A DNA stretch of 34,480 bases from an uncultured Clostridia bacterium (GCA_934157205.1 CAKPHJ010000015.1:1-34480), one strand, 5' to 3'; counted from the stretch's first letter, positions 1 through 9,522 are shown. Made by a program: numbers and translations. The notes: generated by a model not told the origin, from the sequence alone.

Positions 1-3000
1 GTAAAGTATAGAACCAGAAAAGAAGAAAGTGAAAAAAAACTAGAACATACAAAACTAAATTTATTAAGAATTAATGATATTTTATCAGAAATAGAAACAA
101 ATATAGAACCATTAAAAAAACAATCTGATAAAGCTAAAAAATATTTAAATTTAAAAGAAGAACTTAAAAATATTGAAATAGGTTTATTTTTATATAATAT
201 AGAAAAATATAAAATAGATTTAGAAAAAGTTGTGAATGATCATCAAATTTTTGAAAGTCAATGCAAAGATGAAGAAGAAAAATTAAACAATATCAAAGAA
301 TTAAAGGAAAAGTTGAAATTTGAAATTGATGAAATCACTAAACAAATTGAGCATATGTCAAATTTAGGATTTGAAAGTCAAAAAGAAATAGAAACAATTA
401 ATTCTGAAATAAATGTTGCAAATACAAAAATTAATAATAATAAAGAAAATAATAAAAGGTATGAAGAGGAAATTGAAGAACAAAATTCAAGAATTAAAGA
501 GCTAAAGGAAGAAAAAGAACAGAAAGAGAAGAAAAGAGATAATTTAAAACAAAATAAAGAAAAATTTGAAACAGAATTAAAAGAAAAAGAAGATAAACTA
601 GAAGAAATAACAAAGACACTTACAAGTAAAGAAATTGAAATTGAAGAATATAAGAAAAAAGTAGAAACAAATATTGAACAAAAATATGAATTACAAACAA
701 ATATAAATACACAAAAAATAAATTATGAAAATGATGAAAAAAGACAGAAACAAATTAAAGATGAAATATCTAATTATATATCTGAACTTGATTTATCTAG
801 AATAAATAAGGAAGACATTTTAAAACAGTTTTATGAAATTGAAGATAAAAGAAATAAAATTGCTTATAAATTAAAACAAACAAATGAAAAAAGAGAAGAA
901 GTTAATGTAAAACTTAAAAATTATGAAAGCATTATTAATGCTTATGCAAATGAAATGAGAATTAAAGAATCTAGACTTAAATTTTTAATTGAAACTGAAA
1001 GAGAAAAAGAAGGCTATATAAAAAGTGTAAAACAACTTTTATTAAATTGTGAAAATGATAAAGAATTAGGAAAAGGAATGTGTGGAGTTCTTGCAAATAT
1101 AATAGAGGTACCTGAGAAGTATCAAACAGCAATAGAAATGTGTTTGGGTGCTAGTTTACAAAATATAGTTACAGAAACAGAACAAGATGCTAAAAAATTA
1201 GTTGAACATTTAAGAAAAAATAATTTAGGAAGAGCTTCTTTTTTGCCTTTAACATCTGTAAAAGGTAAAAAAATTGAAAAAATAATAGGTAATAACCAAG
1301 GAATAATTGGTATTGCAGCTGATTTAATAAAATTCGAAAAAAAATATGAACAAATAATCTTTAATTTATTAGGAAGAACTGTAATTGTTGACAATATGGA
1401 TACAGCTATAAATATTGCAAAAAACAATAATTACACATTTAGAATAGTAACATTAGATGGAGATGTTATTAATTCTTCTGGTTCAATTACAGGTGGTTCA
1501 TTTAATAAAAAAACTGTAAATATTTTGGGTAGAAGTAGAGAAATAGAAAGATTAAGAGATGAAATAAAAAATTTAAATACAAAAATCGAAAATAAAAAAT
1601 CAGAAAAAATAGAATATGAAAACAATGCAAATGAAACATTGGAAAATATAAAATTATTAGATAAAGAATTACAAGAAGTTAATATTACATATGCAACAGA
1701 AAAACAAAAAGTTTTAGCAATTGAAGAAAGTGTACAAAAAAATGAACAAAAAGTTGAAAAATTAAAAAAAGAATGGAAAAATTTGCAAAGTCAAAAAGAA
1801 AATACATTAATTGATGAAGAAAAACTAAAAAACAAAATAACTGAACTAAATAATCAAACAGAGGAACTAAATAAAATAATATCAGAATATGCAGAATCTA
1901 ATAAAGAACAGCAAAAATATATAGATGACTTGAATTTTGATATAACAAATTTGAAAATTTCAGTATCATCATTTGATGAAAGTGAAAGTTCAATTGAAGA
2001 AATACAAGAGAGAATAAATTTGGAAATTGAAAACAATAATAAAAGTATTTATAATAAAAAAATTCAAATTGAACAAATTGGAAAAGAAAATATAGAACTT
2101 CAAAAAGTAATTGAAGAATCAGATTTAAAAATCGAAAAAATAAAAAAAGAAGTTATAAATAGTAATTCTAAAATTGAAGAATTAAAAATTATAAGAAATA
2201 ACAAAAATGAAAATCTAAATAGAAAAGAAAATGAAATATCAGAAAAGTTTAGTTTAATAGAAGATTTAAAAGCTCAAATTATAAAAATAGAAGTGAAAAA
2301 AACAAAACTTGAAGAAGATATAAATGAGTGTGTAAATAAAATGTGGGAAGAATATGAAATTACGCCGAATAATGCAAGTGATTATAAAAAGCCAGATAAT
2401 GTTTCTTTAACTCAAAAGAAAGTAAATAATTTAAGAGTAGATATTAGAGAATTAGGTAGTGTAAATGTAGATTCAATAGAAGAATATAAAACATTAAAAG
2501 AAAGATATGATTTTATGTGTGAACAAAGAGTCGACTTAGAAAATACTATGAGCAAACTTAGAAAAGTAATATCTGAAATGACAAATACCATGAAAGAACA
2601 ATTTAAAGAGCAATTTAAAATTATAAATAAAAATTTTACAGAGGTGTTTAGAGAGTTATTTGGTGGAGGAAATGCAACATTAAAACTAGAAGACGAAGAA
2701 AATATTTTAGAATGTGGAATAGATATAAATGTTCAACCACCTGGAAAAAAACTTCAAAATATGTCACTATTATCAGGTGGTGAAAAAGCTTTTACAGCAA
2801 TAGCTTTATTATTTGCAATTTTAAAAATAAACCCTGCACCATTTTGTGTGTTAGATGAAATAGAAGCAGCTTTAGATGATGTAAATGTATTTAGATTTGC
2901 AGAATATTTAAAGAAATTTTCAAAAAATACACAGTTTTTGGTAATAACACACAGAAAAGGAACAATGGAAGCAGCTGATACTGTATATGGAGTTACAATG

Positions 3001-3060
3001 GAAGAAAGCGGAATTTCTAAATTGCTTTCAATGAAATTGGCACCTTCTACTAATGTATAA
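1..3060 (+). CDS. smc: Chromosome partition protein SMC (5'-truncated by window edge)
   Basis: The frame is open from base 1, so this is the C-terminal 1019 residues of SMC, the ATPase that organises and segregates the chromosome with ScpA and ScpB. About 165 N-terminal residues, including Walker A, lie outside the window (B. subtilis SMC is 1186 residues). Visible in order: a long Lys/Glu-rich coiled coil, a hinge domain at about residues 360-500 of the fragment (from MCGVLANIIEVPE to GGSFNKK), the returning coiled coil, and the ATPase C-lobe with the signature LSGGEK near residue 925 and Walker B VLDEIEAALDD with Asp952. The first residues of the fragment (KYRTRKEESEKKL) match the conserved end of the SMC head. 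The 3' end overlaps the convergent ytaF gene by 11 bp. No terminator is visible between them. The identification is secure. Confidence 0.97.
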   Translation, partial: VKYRTRKEESEKKLEHTKLNLLRINDILSEIETNIEPLKKQSDKAKKYLNLKEELKNIEIGLFLYNIEKYKIDLEKVVNDHQIFESQCKDEEEKLNNIKELKEKLKFEIDEITKQIEHMSNLGFESQKEIETINSEINVANTKINNNKENNKRYEEEIEEQNSRIKELKEEKEQKEKKRDNLKQNKEKFETELKEKEDKLEEITKTLTSKEIEIEEYKKKVETNIEQKYELQTNINTQKINYENDEKRQKQIKDEISNYISELDLSRINKEDILKQFYEIEDKRNKIAYKLKQTNEKREEVNVKLKNYESIINAYANEMRIKESRLKFLIETEREKEGYIKSVKQLLLNCENDKELGKGMCGVLANIIEVPEKYQTAIEMCLGASLQNIVTETEQDAKKLVEHLRKNNLGRASFLPLTSVKGKKIEKIIGNNQGIIGIAADLIKFEKKYEQIIFNLLGRTVIVDNMDTAINIAKNNNYTFRIVTLDGDVINSSGSITGGSFNKKTVNILGRSREIERLRDEIKNLNTKIENKKSEKIEYENNANETLENIKLLDKELQEVNITYATEKQKVLAIEESVQKNEQKVEKLKKEWKNLQSQKENTLIDEEKLKNKITELNNQTEELNKIISEYAESNKEQQKYIDDLNFDITNLKISVSSFDESESSIEEIQERINLEIENNNKSIYNKKIQIEQIGKENIELQKVIEESDLKIEKIKKEVINSNSKIEELKIIRNNKNENLNRKENEISEKFSLIEDLKAQIIKIEVKKTKLEEDINECVNKMWEEYEITPNNASDYKKPDNVSLTQKKVNNLRVDIRELGSVNVDSIEEYKTLKERYDFMCEQRVDLENTMSKLRKVISEMTNTMKEQFKEQFKIINKNFTEVFRELFGGGNATLKLEDEENILECGIDINVQPPGKKLQNMSLLSGGEKAFTAIALLFAILKINPAPFCVLDEIEAALDDVNVFRFAEYLKKFSKNTQFLVITHRKGTMEAADTVYGVTMEESGISKLLSMKLAPSTNV

Positions 3061-3595
3061 AAAATTTACTAAATCCTATAAAAATAAGTAATATTCCTGA
3101 AATAATAGACCAAATATTATTAGGTATATTACTTATTTTATGCAATTTTTTTCCTAAAAAATTTCCAAGGCTTAAAAAAAACAATTGAGAAAAAGCTATA
3201 AATAAAGGAAAAATTGTAGAGCTAATTCCAATTATGCTACCACCTATTCCAATACAAAAACTATCTAAAGAAAGAGCAATGCCTAAAAAAAAGGCTTCTT
3301 TACAATCAATGGAATTTGATGAGTCAAAATCTGATGAAATTTGAAAGCATAAGAGTAATCCAATAATAATTAAAATTAAATTGCCAATAAAATAAGTAAT
3401 ATTATATGGAAAAATATTTTTAATTTTATTTCCTATTAGAATTGATAACAGAGAAACAATTATTGAAATAGAAAATAAAATTAGTTTTCCATAATTTGAA
3501 ATCGTTGTATTTTTAATTCCATATGTAATGCCAATTCCTAAAGAATCAATACTACTAGAGATAGCTAAAATTAAAGAATTTATTATCATTATCAT
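3050..3595 (-). CDS. ytaF: Sporulation membrane protein YtaF (MntP-like family)
   Basis: A polytopic membrane protein of 181 residues with about six hydrophobic segments. It has the two-repeat layout of the MntP/YtaF family: an early SSSIDSLGIGITYGI motif and a second ALSLDSFCIGIGGSIIG motif, each with an intramembrane Asp. In MntP these Asp residues serve Mn2+ export; YtaF is the sporulation-associated branch, of unknown transport substrate. The central linker is short and acidic (SSDFDSSNSIDCKE), as in YtaF. The start at 3595 follows an AAAGG ribosome binding site; a second ATG two codons later is also possible. Nearby spoVA genes support a spore former. An MntP-type manganese exporter is the alternative. 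The 3' end overlaps smc by 11 bp in convergent orientation. Confidence 0.82.
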   Translation of the reverse strand: MIMIINSLILAISSSIDSLGIGITYGIKNTTISNYGKLILFSISIIVSLLSILIGNKIKNIFPYNITYFIGNLILIIIGLLLCFQISSDFDSSNSIDCKEAFFLGIALSLDSFCIGIGGSIIGISSTIFPLFIAFSQLFFLSLGNFLGKKLHKISNIPNNIWSIISGILLIFIGFSKFFIH

Positions 3596-3612
3596 TCAAA
3601 ACCTTTCATTTT

Positions 3613-3641
3613 ATTATAAATAGACAACATAGAAAAGTCAT
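3613..3641 (-). promoter_or_regulatory. Candidate sigma-A-like promoter of ytaF
   Basis: On the minus strand, ATGACT (3641-3636) and TATAAT (3618-3613) are separated by 17 bp and lie just upstream of ytaF. The -10 is perfect and the -35 is weak. No sporulation-type promoter was recognised. Confidence 0.35.
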
Positions 3642-3725
3642 GTATCTAATTATATTATAATATGTCGAAATTTATAAAATTGTGCAATAAGAAGTTATCT
3701 AGTTCATAAAAAGGACATAAATAAA

Positions 3726-3754
3726 TTGTATAATATAAACTAATATGATAAAAT
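3726..3754 (+). promoter_or_regulatory. Candidate promoter of the two-component operon
   Basis: TTGTAT (3726-3731) and TAAAAT (3749-3754) with a 17-bp spacer lie 22 bp upstream of the response regulator start. An overlapping TATAAT at 3729-3734 could instead be a -10 with a poor -35. This is AT-rich sequence, so chance matches are likely. Confidence 0.4.
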
Positions 3755-3775
3755 AAAAGTGTTAAGGAGGATAAG

Positions 3776-4456
3776 ATGTTCGAAAATAATATATTAATTG
3801 TAGATGATGAAGAAAGAATGAGAAAATTAATAAAAGATTTTTTGAAAGCGAAAGGCTATGGAATTTTTGAAGCATGCGACGGAGAAAATGCTCTAGAGGT
3901 ATATTCTAAAAATAAAGAAAAAATAAGTTTAATATTATTAGATGTAATGATGCCAAAATTAGATGGGTGGTCTGTTTTAAGGCAAATACGTCAAGAAAAT
4001 TCAAAAGTACCAATTATAATGTTAACAGCAAGAGGCGAAGAACAAGATGAATTATTTGGATTTGAATTAGGTGTTGATGAATATATCTCAAAACCGTTTA
4101 GTCCAAAAATATTAGTGGCAAGGGTTGAAGCAATTTTAAAAAGAACGGGATCACAAGAAAATATGTCTAAAGATTATGGCGGAATTGAAATAGATAAAGA
4201 AGGAAGGACTGTAAAAGTAGATGGAAAGCAAATAGAGTTAAGTTTAAGGGAATATGAATTATTAACATATTTAGTAGAAAACGAAAATATTGCACTTTCT
4301 AGGGATAAAATATTAAATAATGTATGGAATTATGATTATTATGGTGATTCAAGAACAATAGATAGTCATATAAAAAAAATTAGACATAAATTGGGTAGAA
4401 AAGGAAAATACATAAAAACCATGCGAGGAGTAGGTTATAAATTTGAAATTAAATAA
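3776..4456 (+). CDS. OmpR/PhoB-family response regulator
   Basis: A 226-residue two-domain regulator. The receiver domain (about 1-120) has the acidic pair in IVDDEERM, the phospho-acceptor Asp56 in LLDVMMPKLDGW, the LTAR switch and the SKPF lysine. The C-terminal winged-helix domain (about 130-226) has SRDKILNNVWNYDYYGDSRT and ends in the typical MRGVGYKFE. It should bind DNA as a dimer when phosphorylated by the kinase encoded next. The start has an excellent AAGGAGG site 7 bp upstream. The conserved Arg of MRGVG is encoded by CGA, showing that CGA is read as Arg in this organism, unlike CGG. The regulon is unknown; the nearby sortase and surface protein are possible targets by proximity only. 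Confidence 0.95.
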   Translation: MFENNILIVDDEERMRKLIKDFLKAKGYGIFEACDGENALEVYSKNKEKISLILLDVMMPKLDGWSVLRQIRQENSKVPIIMLTARGEEQDELFGFELGVDEYISKPFSPKILVARVEAILKRTGSQENMSKDYGGIEIDKEGRTVKVDGKQIELSLREYELLTYLVENENIALSRDKILNNVWNYDYYGDSRTIDSHIKKIRHKLGRKGKYIKTMRGVGYKFEIK

Positions 4457-5987
4457 ATGTGGTTTGATTGGAATGATAAAAATGAAAAAAATAAATAATG
4501 TACTAAAATCTGTTAGGGTAAAATTATTTTTAACATTATCAACAGTAATATTGCTAATAATAGTTTTTTTAATTTTAGTAAATAATTTTATATTTGGACA
4601 ATTTTATTTATATAGTAAAACAAAATCGTTAAAATCGGTATATCAAATAGTAAATGACTATTATTCTAATTCAAGTAACAGTGATGAAAATATTGAATCA
4701 CAACTTGAAAAAATAGCAATAAAAAATAATTTTGATATATTAATAAAAAATGATCAAGATGTAAATGTATATACATCTAATAAAGATTTTTTTTCCACTT
4801 TAGGACAAATGAGCGAAATGACAAGTAAAATATATGAAAATGTAAGTGAGGAAATTGAAAAAAATGATAAATATACCATAAAAAAAGTAAAAGATAGAAA
4901 AACAGATGTAACATATGTATTATTGTCTGCAATGCTTGATAATGGATATTTATTATATATAAGAATACCAATAACATCTATACAAGAAAGTGTTAAAATT
5001 TCAAATAATTTCTTATATTTAATGGCTGGTTTTACTATCCTAATTTCAGCTGTTATTGTTTCTTATGTATCAAGAAAATTTACTGATCCTATACTTGAAC
5101 TAAATGCTATTGCAAAAAAAATGGCTAATTTGGATTTTAGTCATAAATATAAAATTACTAATGTTGATGATGAAATTAATAACTTAGGAAAAAGTATTAA
5201 TTTAATGTCAGAAAAGCTTGAAAAGACTATAAAACAGCTAAGAAGCACAAATATTGAACTTGAAAGAGATATAGAAGAGAAATCAAAAATAGATGAAATG
5301 CGTAAAAGCTTTATTTCTGATGTATCACATGAATTAAAAACACCAATTGCTTTAATTCAAGGATATAGTGAAGGATTACTAGAAAATATAAATACAGATG
5401 ATGAAAGCAGAAAATTTTATGCTGAAGTTATTTTAGATGAAAGCAATAAAATGGATAAACTAGTAAAACAGCTATTGGAATTAATGAAATTAGAATATGG
5501 AAAGAGAGAATTTTGTGATACAAATTTTAATATTGTAGAGTTAGAAAAAGAAGTTGTTAGAAAATCGAAAGTAATGTTAGAAGAAAAAAATGTTGAAGTT
5601 AGATTTAAGACTTCAGATAAAATTGAAGTATTTGCAGATGAATTTTATATAGAACAAGTAATAACAAACTATATTACAAATGCAATAAAACATGTAGATG
5701 AATCATATGGTGAAAAATATATACAAATAGAAAATTATTATAATAAAGAAAATGGAAATGTAAGAGTAAATATTTTTAACACAGGTAGCAATATAAAAGA
5801 AGAACATATAGCAAGAATATGGAATAGATTTTATAAAGTAGATCAATCAAGAAATAGAGCAAGTGGAGGAACAGGAATAGGATTATCTTTTGTAAAAGCT
5901 ATTATGAATAATTATGGAAATGTATATGGTGTTATTAATAAAGAAAATGGGGTTGAATTTTATTTAGAATTGCCAACAAGAAAATAA
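4443..5987 (+). CDS. Membrane sensor histidine kinase
   Basis: The partner kinase of the preceding regulator, overlapping it by 14 bp from a TTG start. Later in-frame ATGs at 4473 and 4482 are possible starts, and none has a strong ribosome binding site (GAGGAG lies 14 bp before the TTG). Numbering from the TTG: first membrane segment about 27-50, extracytoplasmic sensor region about 52-185, second membrane segment about 188-210, HAMP about 211-263, and a HisKA domain with phospho-acceptor His296 in SDVSHELKTPIAL. The HATPase domain has the N box (NYITNAIKHVDE), an NTG in place of the usual DxG in the G1 box, and GGTGIGLSFVKAI. The domain order resembles VanS/PhoR-like kinases without a PAS domain. 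The signal sensed is unknown. Confidence 0.92.
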   Translation: MKLNKCGLIGMIKMKKINNVLKSVRVKLFLTLSTVILLIIVFLILVNNFIFGQFYLYSKTKSLKSVYQIVNDYYSNSSNSDENIESQLEKIAIKNNFDILIKNDQDVNVYTSNKDFFSTLGQMSEMTSKIYENVSEEIEKNDKYTIKKVKDRKTDVTYVLLSAMLDNGYLLYIRIPITSIQESVKISNNFLYLMAGFTILISAVIVSYVSRKFTDPILELNAIAKKMANLDFSHKYKITNVDDEINNLGKSINLMSEKLEKTIKQLRSTNIELERDIEEKSKIDEMRKSFISDVSHELKTPIALIQGYSEGLLENINTDDESRKFYAEVILDESNKMDKLVKQLLELMKLEYGKREFCDTNFNIVELEKEVVRKSKVMLEEKNVEVRFKTSDKIEVFADEFYIEQVITNYITNAIKHVDESYGEKYIQIENYYNKENGNVRVNIFNTGSNIKEEHIARIWNRFYKVDQSRNRASGGTGIGLSFVKAIMNNYGNVYGVINKENGVEFYLELPTRK

Positions 5988-5994
5988 AAATTAA

Positions 5995-6036
5995 AGCAAA
6001 TAAAAGAAAAATTTTTAAATCTTTCTTTTATTTGCT
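5995..6036 (+). terminator. Hairpin terminator after the two-component operon
   Basis: A perfect 15-bp inverted repeat, AGCAAATAAAAGAAA (5995-6009) and its complement (6022-6036), starts 7 bp after the kinase stop. No strong T-tract follows, so it could also act as a 3' stabilising structure. Confidence 0.6.
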
Positions 6037-6113
6037 ATTCGCTGTATCATGCATTATAACTGATAAAAATGCCATGATTGTCACTTTTTGTCGAATTTTG
6101 CGATGAAAAGTTC

Positions 6114-6142
6114 TTTACAAATTCCAAAAAATGTATTATCAT
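6114..6142 (+). promoter_or_regulatory. Candidate promoter of the sortase gene
   Basis: TTTACA (6114-6119) and TATCAT (6137-6142) are separated by 17 bp, about 125 bp upstream of the sortase start. The leader in between is AT-rich and contains a short TTTTTTCGAAAAAA palindrome near 6190-6210. Confidence 0.45.
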
Positions 6143-6266
6143 AATATTAAGTTAACTGTCAAATTTATATTATAAAATATAATTTATTCAAATTTTTTCG
6201 AAAAAAATTTAATCTTTAATAATCCAACATAAGTAAAAATAAATGGGAGGTAGATATTAATTAATA

Positions 6267-6896
6267 ATGTATAAATATACTAATATGTATATTAACTGTG
6301 TCAGTCTTTTAATTTCAATTATTATATTTTGTTCATTCAATTTTATTATCAGCAATATAAATAATTTCAATAAAAATACACATTTTAAGGCAGGATTCGA
6401 AACGGAAGAAAAAAATTTAAAAGAGGAAGAAAATATTAAAGAAACTGAAGAAAATAAAACGTTAAATGAAAATATACAAAGTACTGAAATAGACAAAATA
6501 GAAAAAACAAAGAATAAAGAAGAATGGTACTTAGAAATACCAAAGATAAATCTAAAAGCTAATATAGAAGAAGGAACAACAAAAGATATAATGGATAATT
6601 ATATAGGTCATTTTGAAGAAACAAATAAATTAGATGGCAACATAGGTTTAGCAGCACATAATAGAGGGTATAAAAATAATTATTTTGAAAATTTGAAAAA
6701 GTTACAAAATGGAGATGTATTAATATATAACTATAAAAATAATATGAAAACATATAAAGTGATAGATAGTAGTATTATATCAGACACAGATTGGAAAAAA
6801 TTAGAAAACACAAAAGAAAACAAATTAACACTTATTACATGTGTAGAAAATGAACCAACATATAGAAGATGCATACAAGCAATTGAAGTAAATTAA
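6267..6896 (+). CDS. Sortase (class D-like), membrane-anchored transpeptidase
   Basis: A 209-residue sortase that would cleave an LPxTG-type motif between Thr and Gly and attach the protein to the cell wall. An N-terminal membrane segment (about 9-30) is followed by a low-complexity Glu/Lys/Asn stalk (about 45-85) and the catalytic beta-barrel. The triad is visible: His131 in LAAHNRG, Cys192 in TLITC, and an Arg at 200 or 201 in PTYRRC. The barrel start YLEIPKINLKANIEEGT is typical. GGGAGG lies 16 bp upstream of ATG 6267, a long spacing; an in-frame TAA at 6258-6260 excludes an earlier start, and the ATG at 6282 is an alternative. The next gene encodes a likely substrate. Class D is my best guess; class E or an unassigned clostridial group is possible. 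Confidence 0.88.
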   Translation: MYKYTNMYINCVSLLISIIIFCSFNFIISNINNFNKNTHFKAGFETEEKNLKEEENIKETEENKTLNENIQSTEIDKIEKTKNKEEWYLEIPKINLKANIEEGTTKDIMDNYIGHFEETNKLDGNIGLAAHNRGYKNNYFENLKKLQNGDVLIYNYKNNMKTYKVIDSSIISDTDWKKLENTKENKLTLITCVENEPTYRRCIQAIEVN

Positions 6897-6923
6897 ATAT
6901 AAAAAAGATAGGAGAGAGAAAAT

Positions 6924-8195
6924 TTGAATGTATTAAATAAAAAAAGAATTATTTTGAAAAGTATAGTTGCAATTTTAATATATATAATTGCCAGTTTAAG
7001 TTTTATAAATTCAGTATATGCAAAACATATAGAAAAAGCTGAGGTTAAATCTGTTGGAGATTGCGGACAGCTATTAAAATACAAAGGAGTAATTGTAAAG
7101 GTAAACTATGTAGAATATTTTAATGATGGTATTGCTTATCCAGCATATTGTATGGATAAAAATAAAAAAGGAGTTGAAGATATTCCATATACAGTAGATG
7201 TAACAAATATGATAACAGATATAGGTTTGTGGAGAACAATGATAAATGGATATCCATATAAAACAATACAAGAACTAGGAGTTTCAAATAAAGAAGAAGC
7301 ATTTACGGCAACAAAACAATCAATATATTGTTATATACATGGAAACAATATAAATGATTATGAACCAATAGGAGAAGCAGGAATAAGAACACTAAATTGC
7401 ATGAAAAAAATTTTAGTAGATGCGAATAATTCTACTGAAACTAAAATTTCTAATAATGTAAAAATAGATAAAGGTAGTGATATATGGAAACAAGATAGCA
7501 AAGATAAAAATTATGTATCAAAAGAATTTTCTATTATAGCACAAGCGGATATAAAAAATTATAAAATTAGTGTAGAAAATGATGAAAATAAAGATTTGGA
7601 ATTAAAAATAACAAATTTAGAAAACAAAGAAACAAATGAATTTAAACCGCAAGAAAAGTTCAAAATTTTAATTCCAATAAAGAATCTTACTAGTTCAGGA
7701 AACATAAAAATTAAGGTAGAAACTAAAATGGAAACAAAGCCAATCTTATATGGAACAGCTCCAAATTCAGCAAATCAAGATTATGCTTTAATAGCTGAAA
7801 CATATGAAGATTCTAATGGAGAAAGTTTTGATTATTATTCAAAAAATGAAACTAAAATAATAATAGTAAAACAGGATAAAGATACAGGTGAATATTTAGA
7901 AAATGTAACATTTGAATTATTAGATGAAAATAAAAATATAATTTATTCTGACTTGAGAACTGATAAAAATGGAAAAATCGTTATAGAAAATTTAGTACCT
8001 GGAAAATATTATATAAGAGAATCAAACACAATTAATGGTTATGAAAAATATGAAGAAGTAATAGAAGCTAATATTTCATTAAATGAACAGCTAACAGTAA
8101 ATGTATATAATGGCAAGGAAGAAACACCTAAAATTGATGTAGAAAAAAGTAACAGTAATCAGATAGTAAAAAAATTACCAGTTACAGGTTATTAA
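6924..8195 (+). CDS. Secreted surface protein with thioester (TQXA) and Cna-B/SpaA domains, terminal LPVTG
   Basis: A 423-residue secreted protein. It starts at TTG 6924, supported by GGAGAG 7 bp upstream and the lack of a nearby ATG. The signal peptide (about 1-33) ends at NSVYA. A thioester domain follows: Cys76 in AYCMDKN and Gln132 in TATKQSIYC are the expected thioester-forming pair. Such domains couple covalently to host surfaces. A middle region of unknown fold (about 160-300) precedes a Cna-B/SpaA-like domain (about 306-400), with VKQDKDTGEYLENVTFEL and a GKYYIRES motif carrying the candidate isopeptide Glu. The protein ends in KLPVTGY with no hydrophobic segment or basic tail after the motif, which is abnormal for a sortase substrate. 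It lies 27 bp downstream of the sortase, in one operon. Confidence 0.85.
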   Translation: MNVLNKKRIILKSIVAILIYIIASLSFINSVYAKHIEKAEVKSVGDCGQLLKYKGVIVKVNYVEYFNDGIAYPAYCMDKNKKGVEDIPYTVDVTNMITDIGLWRTMINGYPYKTIQELGVSNKEEAFTATKQSIYCYIHGNNINDYEPIGEAGIRTLNCMKKILVDANNSTETKISNNVKIDKGSDIWKQDSKDKNYVSKEFSIIAQADIKNYKISVENDENKDLELKITNLENKETNEFKPQEKFKILIPIKNLTSSGNIKIKVETKMETKPILYGTAPNSANQDYALIAETYEDSNGESFDYYSKNETKIIIVKQDKDTGEYLENVTFELLDENKNIIYSDLRTDKNGKIVIENLVPGKYYIRESNTINGYEKYEEVIEANISLNEQLTVNVYNGKEETPKIDVEKSNSNQIVKKLPVTGY

Positions 8196-8355
8196 TTTGC
8201 ATAAATAAATATGAAAAATAAAGAAAAATGAAATGTAAAAATAAATTATAAAGTAAAACAAAGAAAATATAAAAAAACAGTTATGGAAGAGTAAATTTAC
8301 TATAAAATCAAAATTGATTAATCAAAAAAAAAATACTATACTAGGAAGTGATAAA

Positions 8356-9522
8356 ATGAAAGTATTTACATACAAAGATTATTTAAATTATAAAAATATT
8401 TTTAATAATTTAAATGTATGTAATAAAAGTGAAAAAAATATATTGAATGATACAAATGAGGAATATAAGTACAATACAATAAATAATGAACATGATAAAA
8501 TATTTAAAATAATATTAGAAGAAAAAGAAATAGTAACAAATTTTTTAAACAATATTTTGGAATTAACAAATACAAAATATGCACTAAAAAAAGAAGATTT
8601 ATGCAAATATAGGAATGAATTTATAACATCTAATTTTATAGAAAATAGAACAGATGTAATTTATCAAAAAAAGAATACAAAAATATTCTTTCATATTGAA
8701 CATCAATCATCAATAGATTATTCAATGCCATATAGGTTAATTAAATACAATGTTGCAATAATGGAAAGTGTAGTTGATGAAAAAGAAATAAAGAAAAAAG
8801 ATTATAAAATACCAATGATTTTCTCATTTATAATATATACAGGAAAAAATAAATGGGATGTTAACAAATACATATCTGAAAAACAAGAAAAATTATATGG
8901 AGTAAAATTAAAGCCATTTGATTATTATAAAGTAATAGATTCAAATAATTATACGAGTGAAGAACTCATAAAAAAAGATGATTTTGTTTATAATGTAATG
9001 GCAATAGATAAATCTAACAGTGTAGAACAACTTATCGAAAGGTATATAAAACTTACTAAAAAAGACTTAGAAAATAAGGAAATTAGAATACTGAATAATT
9101 TAATAAGACATATCTATGAAAAAAGAATTGGATATGAAAAAGCAAACAAATTATCAAAAATACTAAAAGAAAAATATGCAATAAATTTGTCAGAAATGAA
9201 AGGAGATGATGAATATATGTTAGAACAACTGGTTGAACAAGCTATTAATGAAACAGCAGAAAAAATATTTTATATTGAAGAAAAAGAAAATGAATTTGCA
9301 CAGAAAGAAAACGAATTTGCGCAGAAAGAAAACGAATTTGCGCAGAAAGAAAACGAATTTGCGCAGAAAGAAAACGAACTTGTACAAAAAGAAAATGAAT
9401 TAAACAAAAGAGAAAAAAATATTATTATTGAAATGCTAAAAAATAATATTAAAGAAGAAGTTATTATAAAAATAACAAAAATTTCTATGGAAGAATTAAA
9501 TCAAATAAAAAAAGAAATTTAA
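8356..9522 (+). CDS. Rpn-like PD-(D/E)XK nuclease-transposase family protein
   Basis: A 388-residue protein of the family often annotated as putative transposase or Rpn recombination-promoting nuclease (PDDEXK_2). The core shows HDKIFKIILEEKE near the N terminus, Asp100 in RTDVIY, and Glu115 and Gln117 in HIEHQS, the usual catalytic arrangement, followed by YRLIKYNVAIME. The C-terminal part has a coiled coil made of a seven-residue repeat (AQKENEF, about residues 310-350). ATG 8356 is chosen because AGGAAG lies 7 bp upstream; the frame stays open upstream to a TTG at 8314, without a ribosome binding site. No insertion-sequence ends were found around it. Members of this family act as DNA endonucleases in some hosts; here the role is unknown. 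Confidence 0.75.
   Translation: MKVFTYKDYLNYKNIFNNLNVCNKSEKNILNDTNEEYKYNTINNEHDKIFKIILEEKEIVTNFLNNILELTNTKYALKKEDLCKYRNEFITSNFIENRTDVIYQKKNTKIFFHIEHQSSIDYSMPYRLIKYNVAIMESVVDEKEIKKKDYKIPMIFSFIIYTGKNKWDVNKYISEKQEKLYGVKLKPFDYYKVIDSNNYTSEELIKKDDFVYNVMAIDKSNSVEQLIERYIKLTKKDLENKEIRILNNLIRHIYEKRIGYEKANKLSKILKEKYAINLSEMKGDDEYMLEQLVEQAINETAEKIFYIEEKENEFAQKENEFAQKENEFAQKENEFAQKENELVQKENELNKREKNIIIEMLKNNIKEEVIIKITKISMEELNQIKKEI
9277..9405 (+). repeat. 21-bp tandem repeat inside the Rpn-like gene
   Basis: About four near-identical 21-bp units (cagaaagaaaacgaatttgc plus one base) flanked by diverged copies. They encode the heptad AQKENEF. Near-perfect DNA identity between the central copies suggests recent expansion, and 21 bp keeps the frame. 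Confidence 0.9.

Noticed and set aside
9277..9405. CRISPR-like repeat
   Set aside because: Repeats are contiguous 21-mers without spacers and are in frame within a coding sequence.
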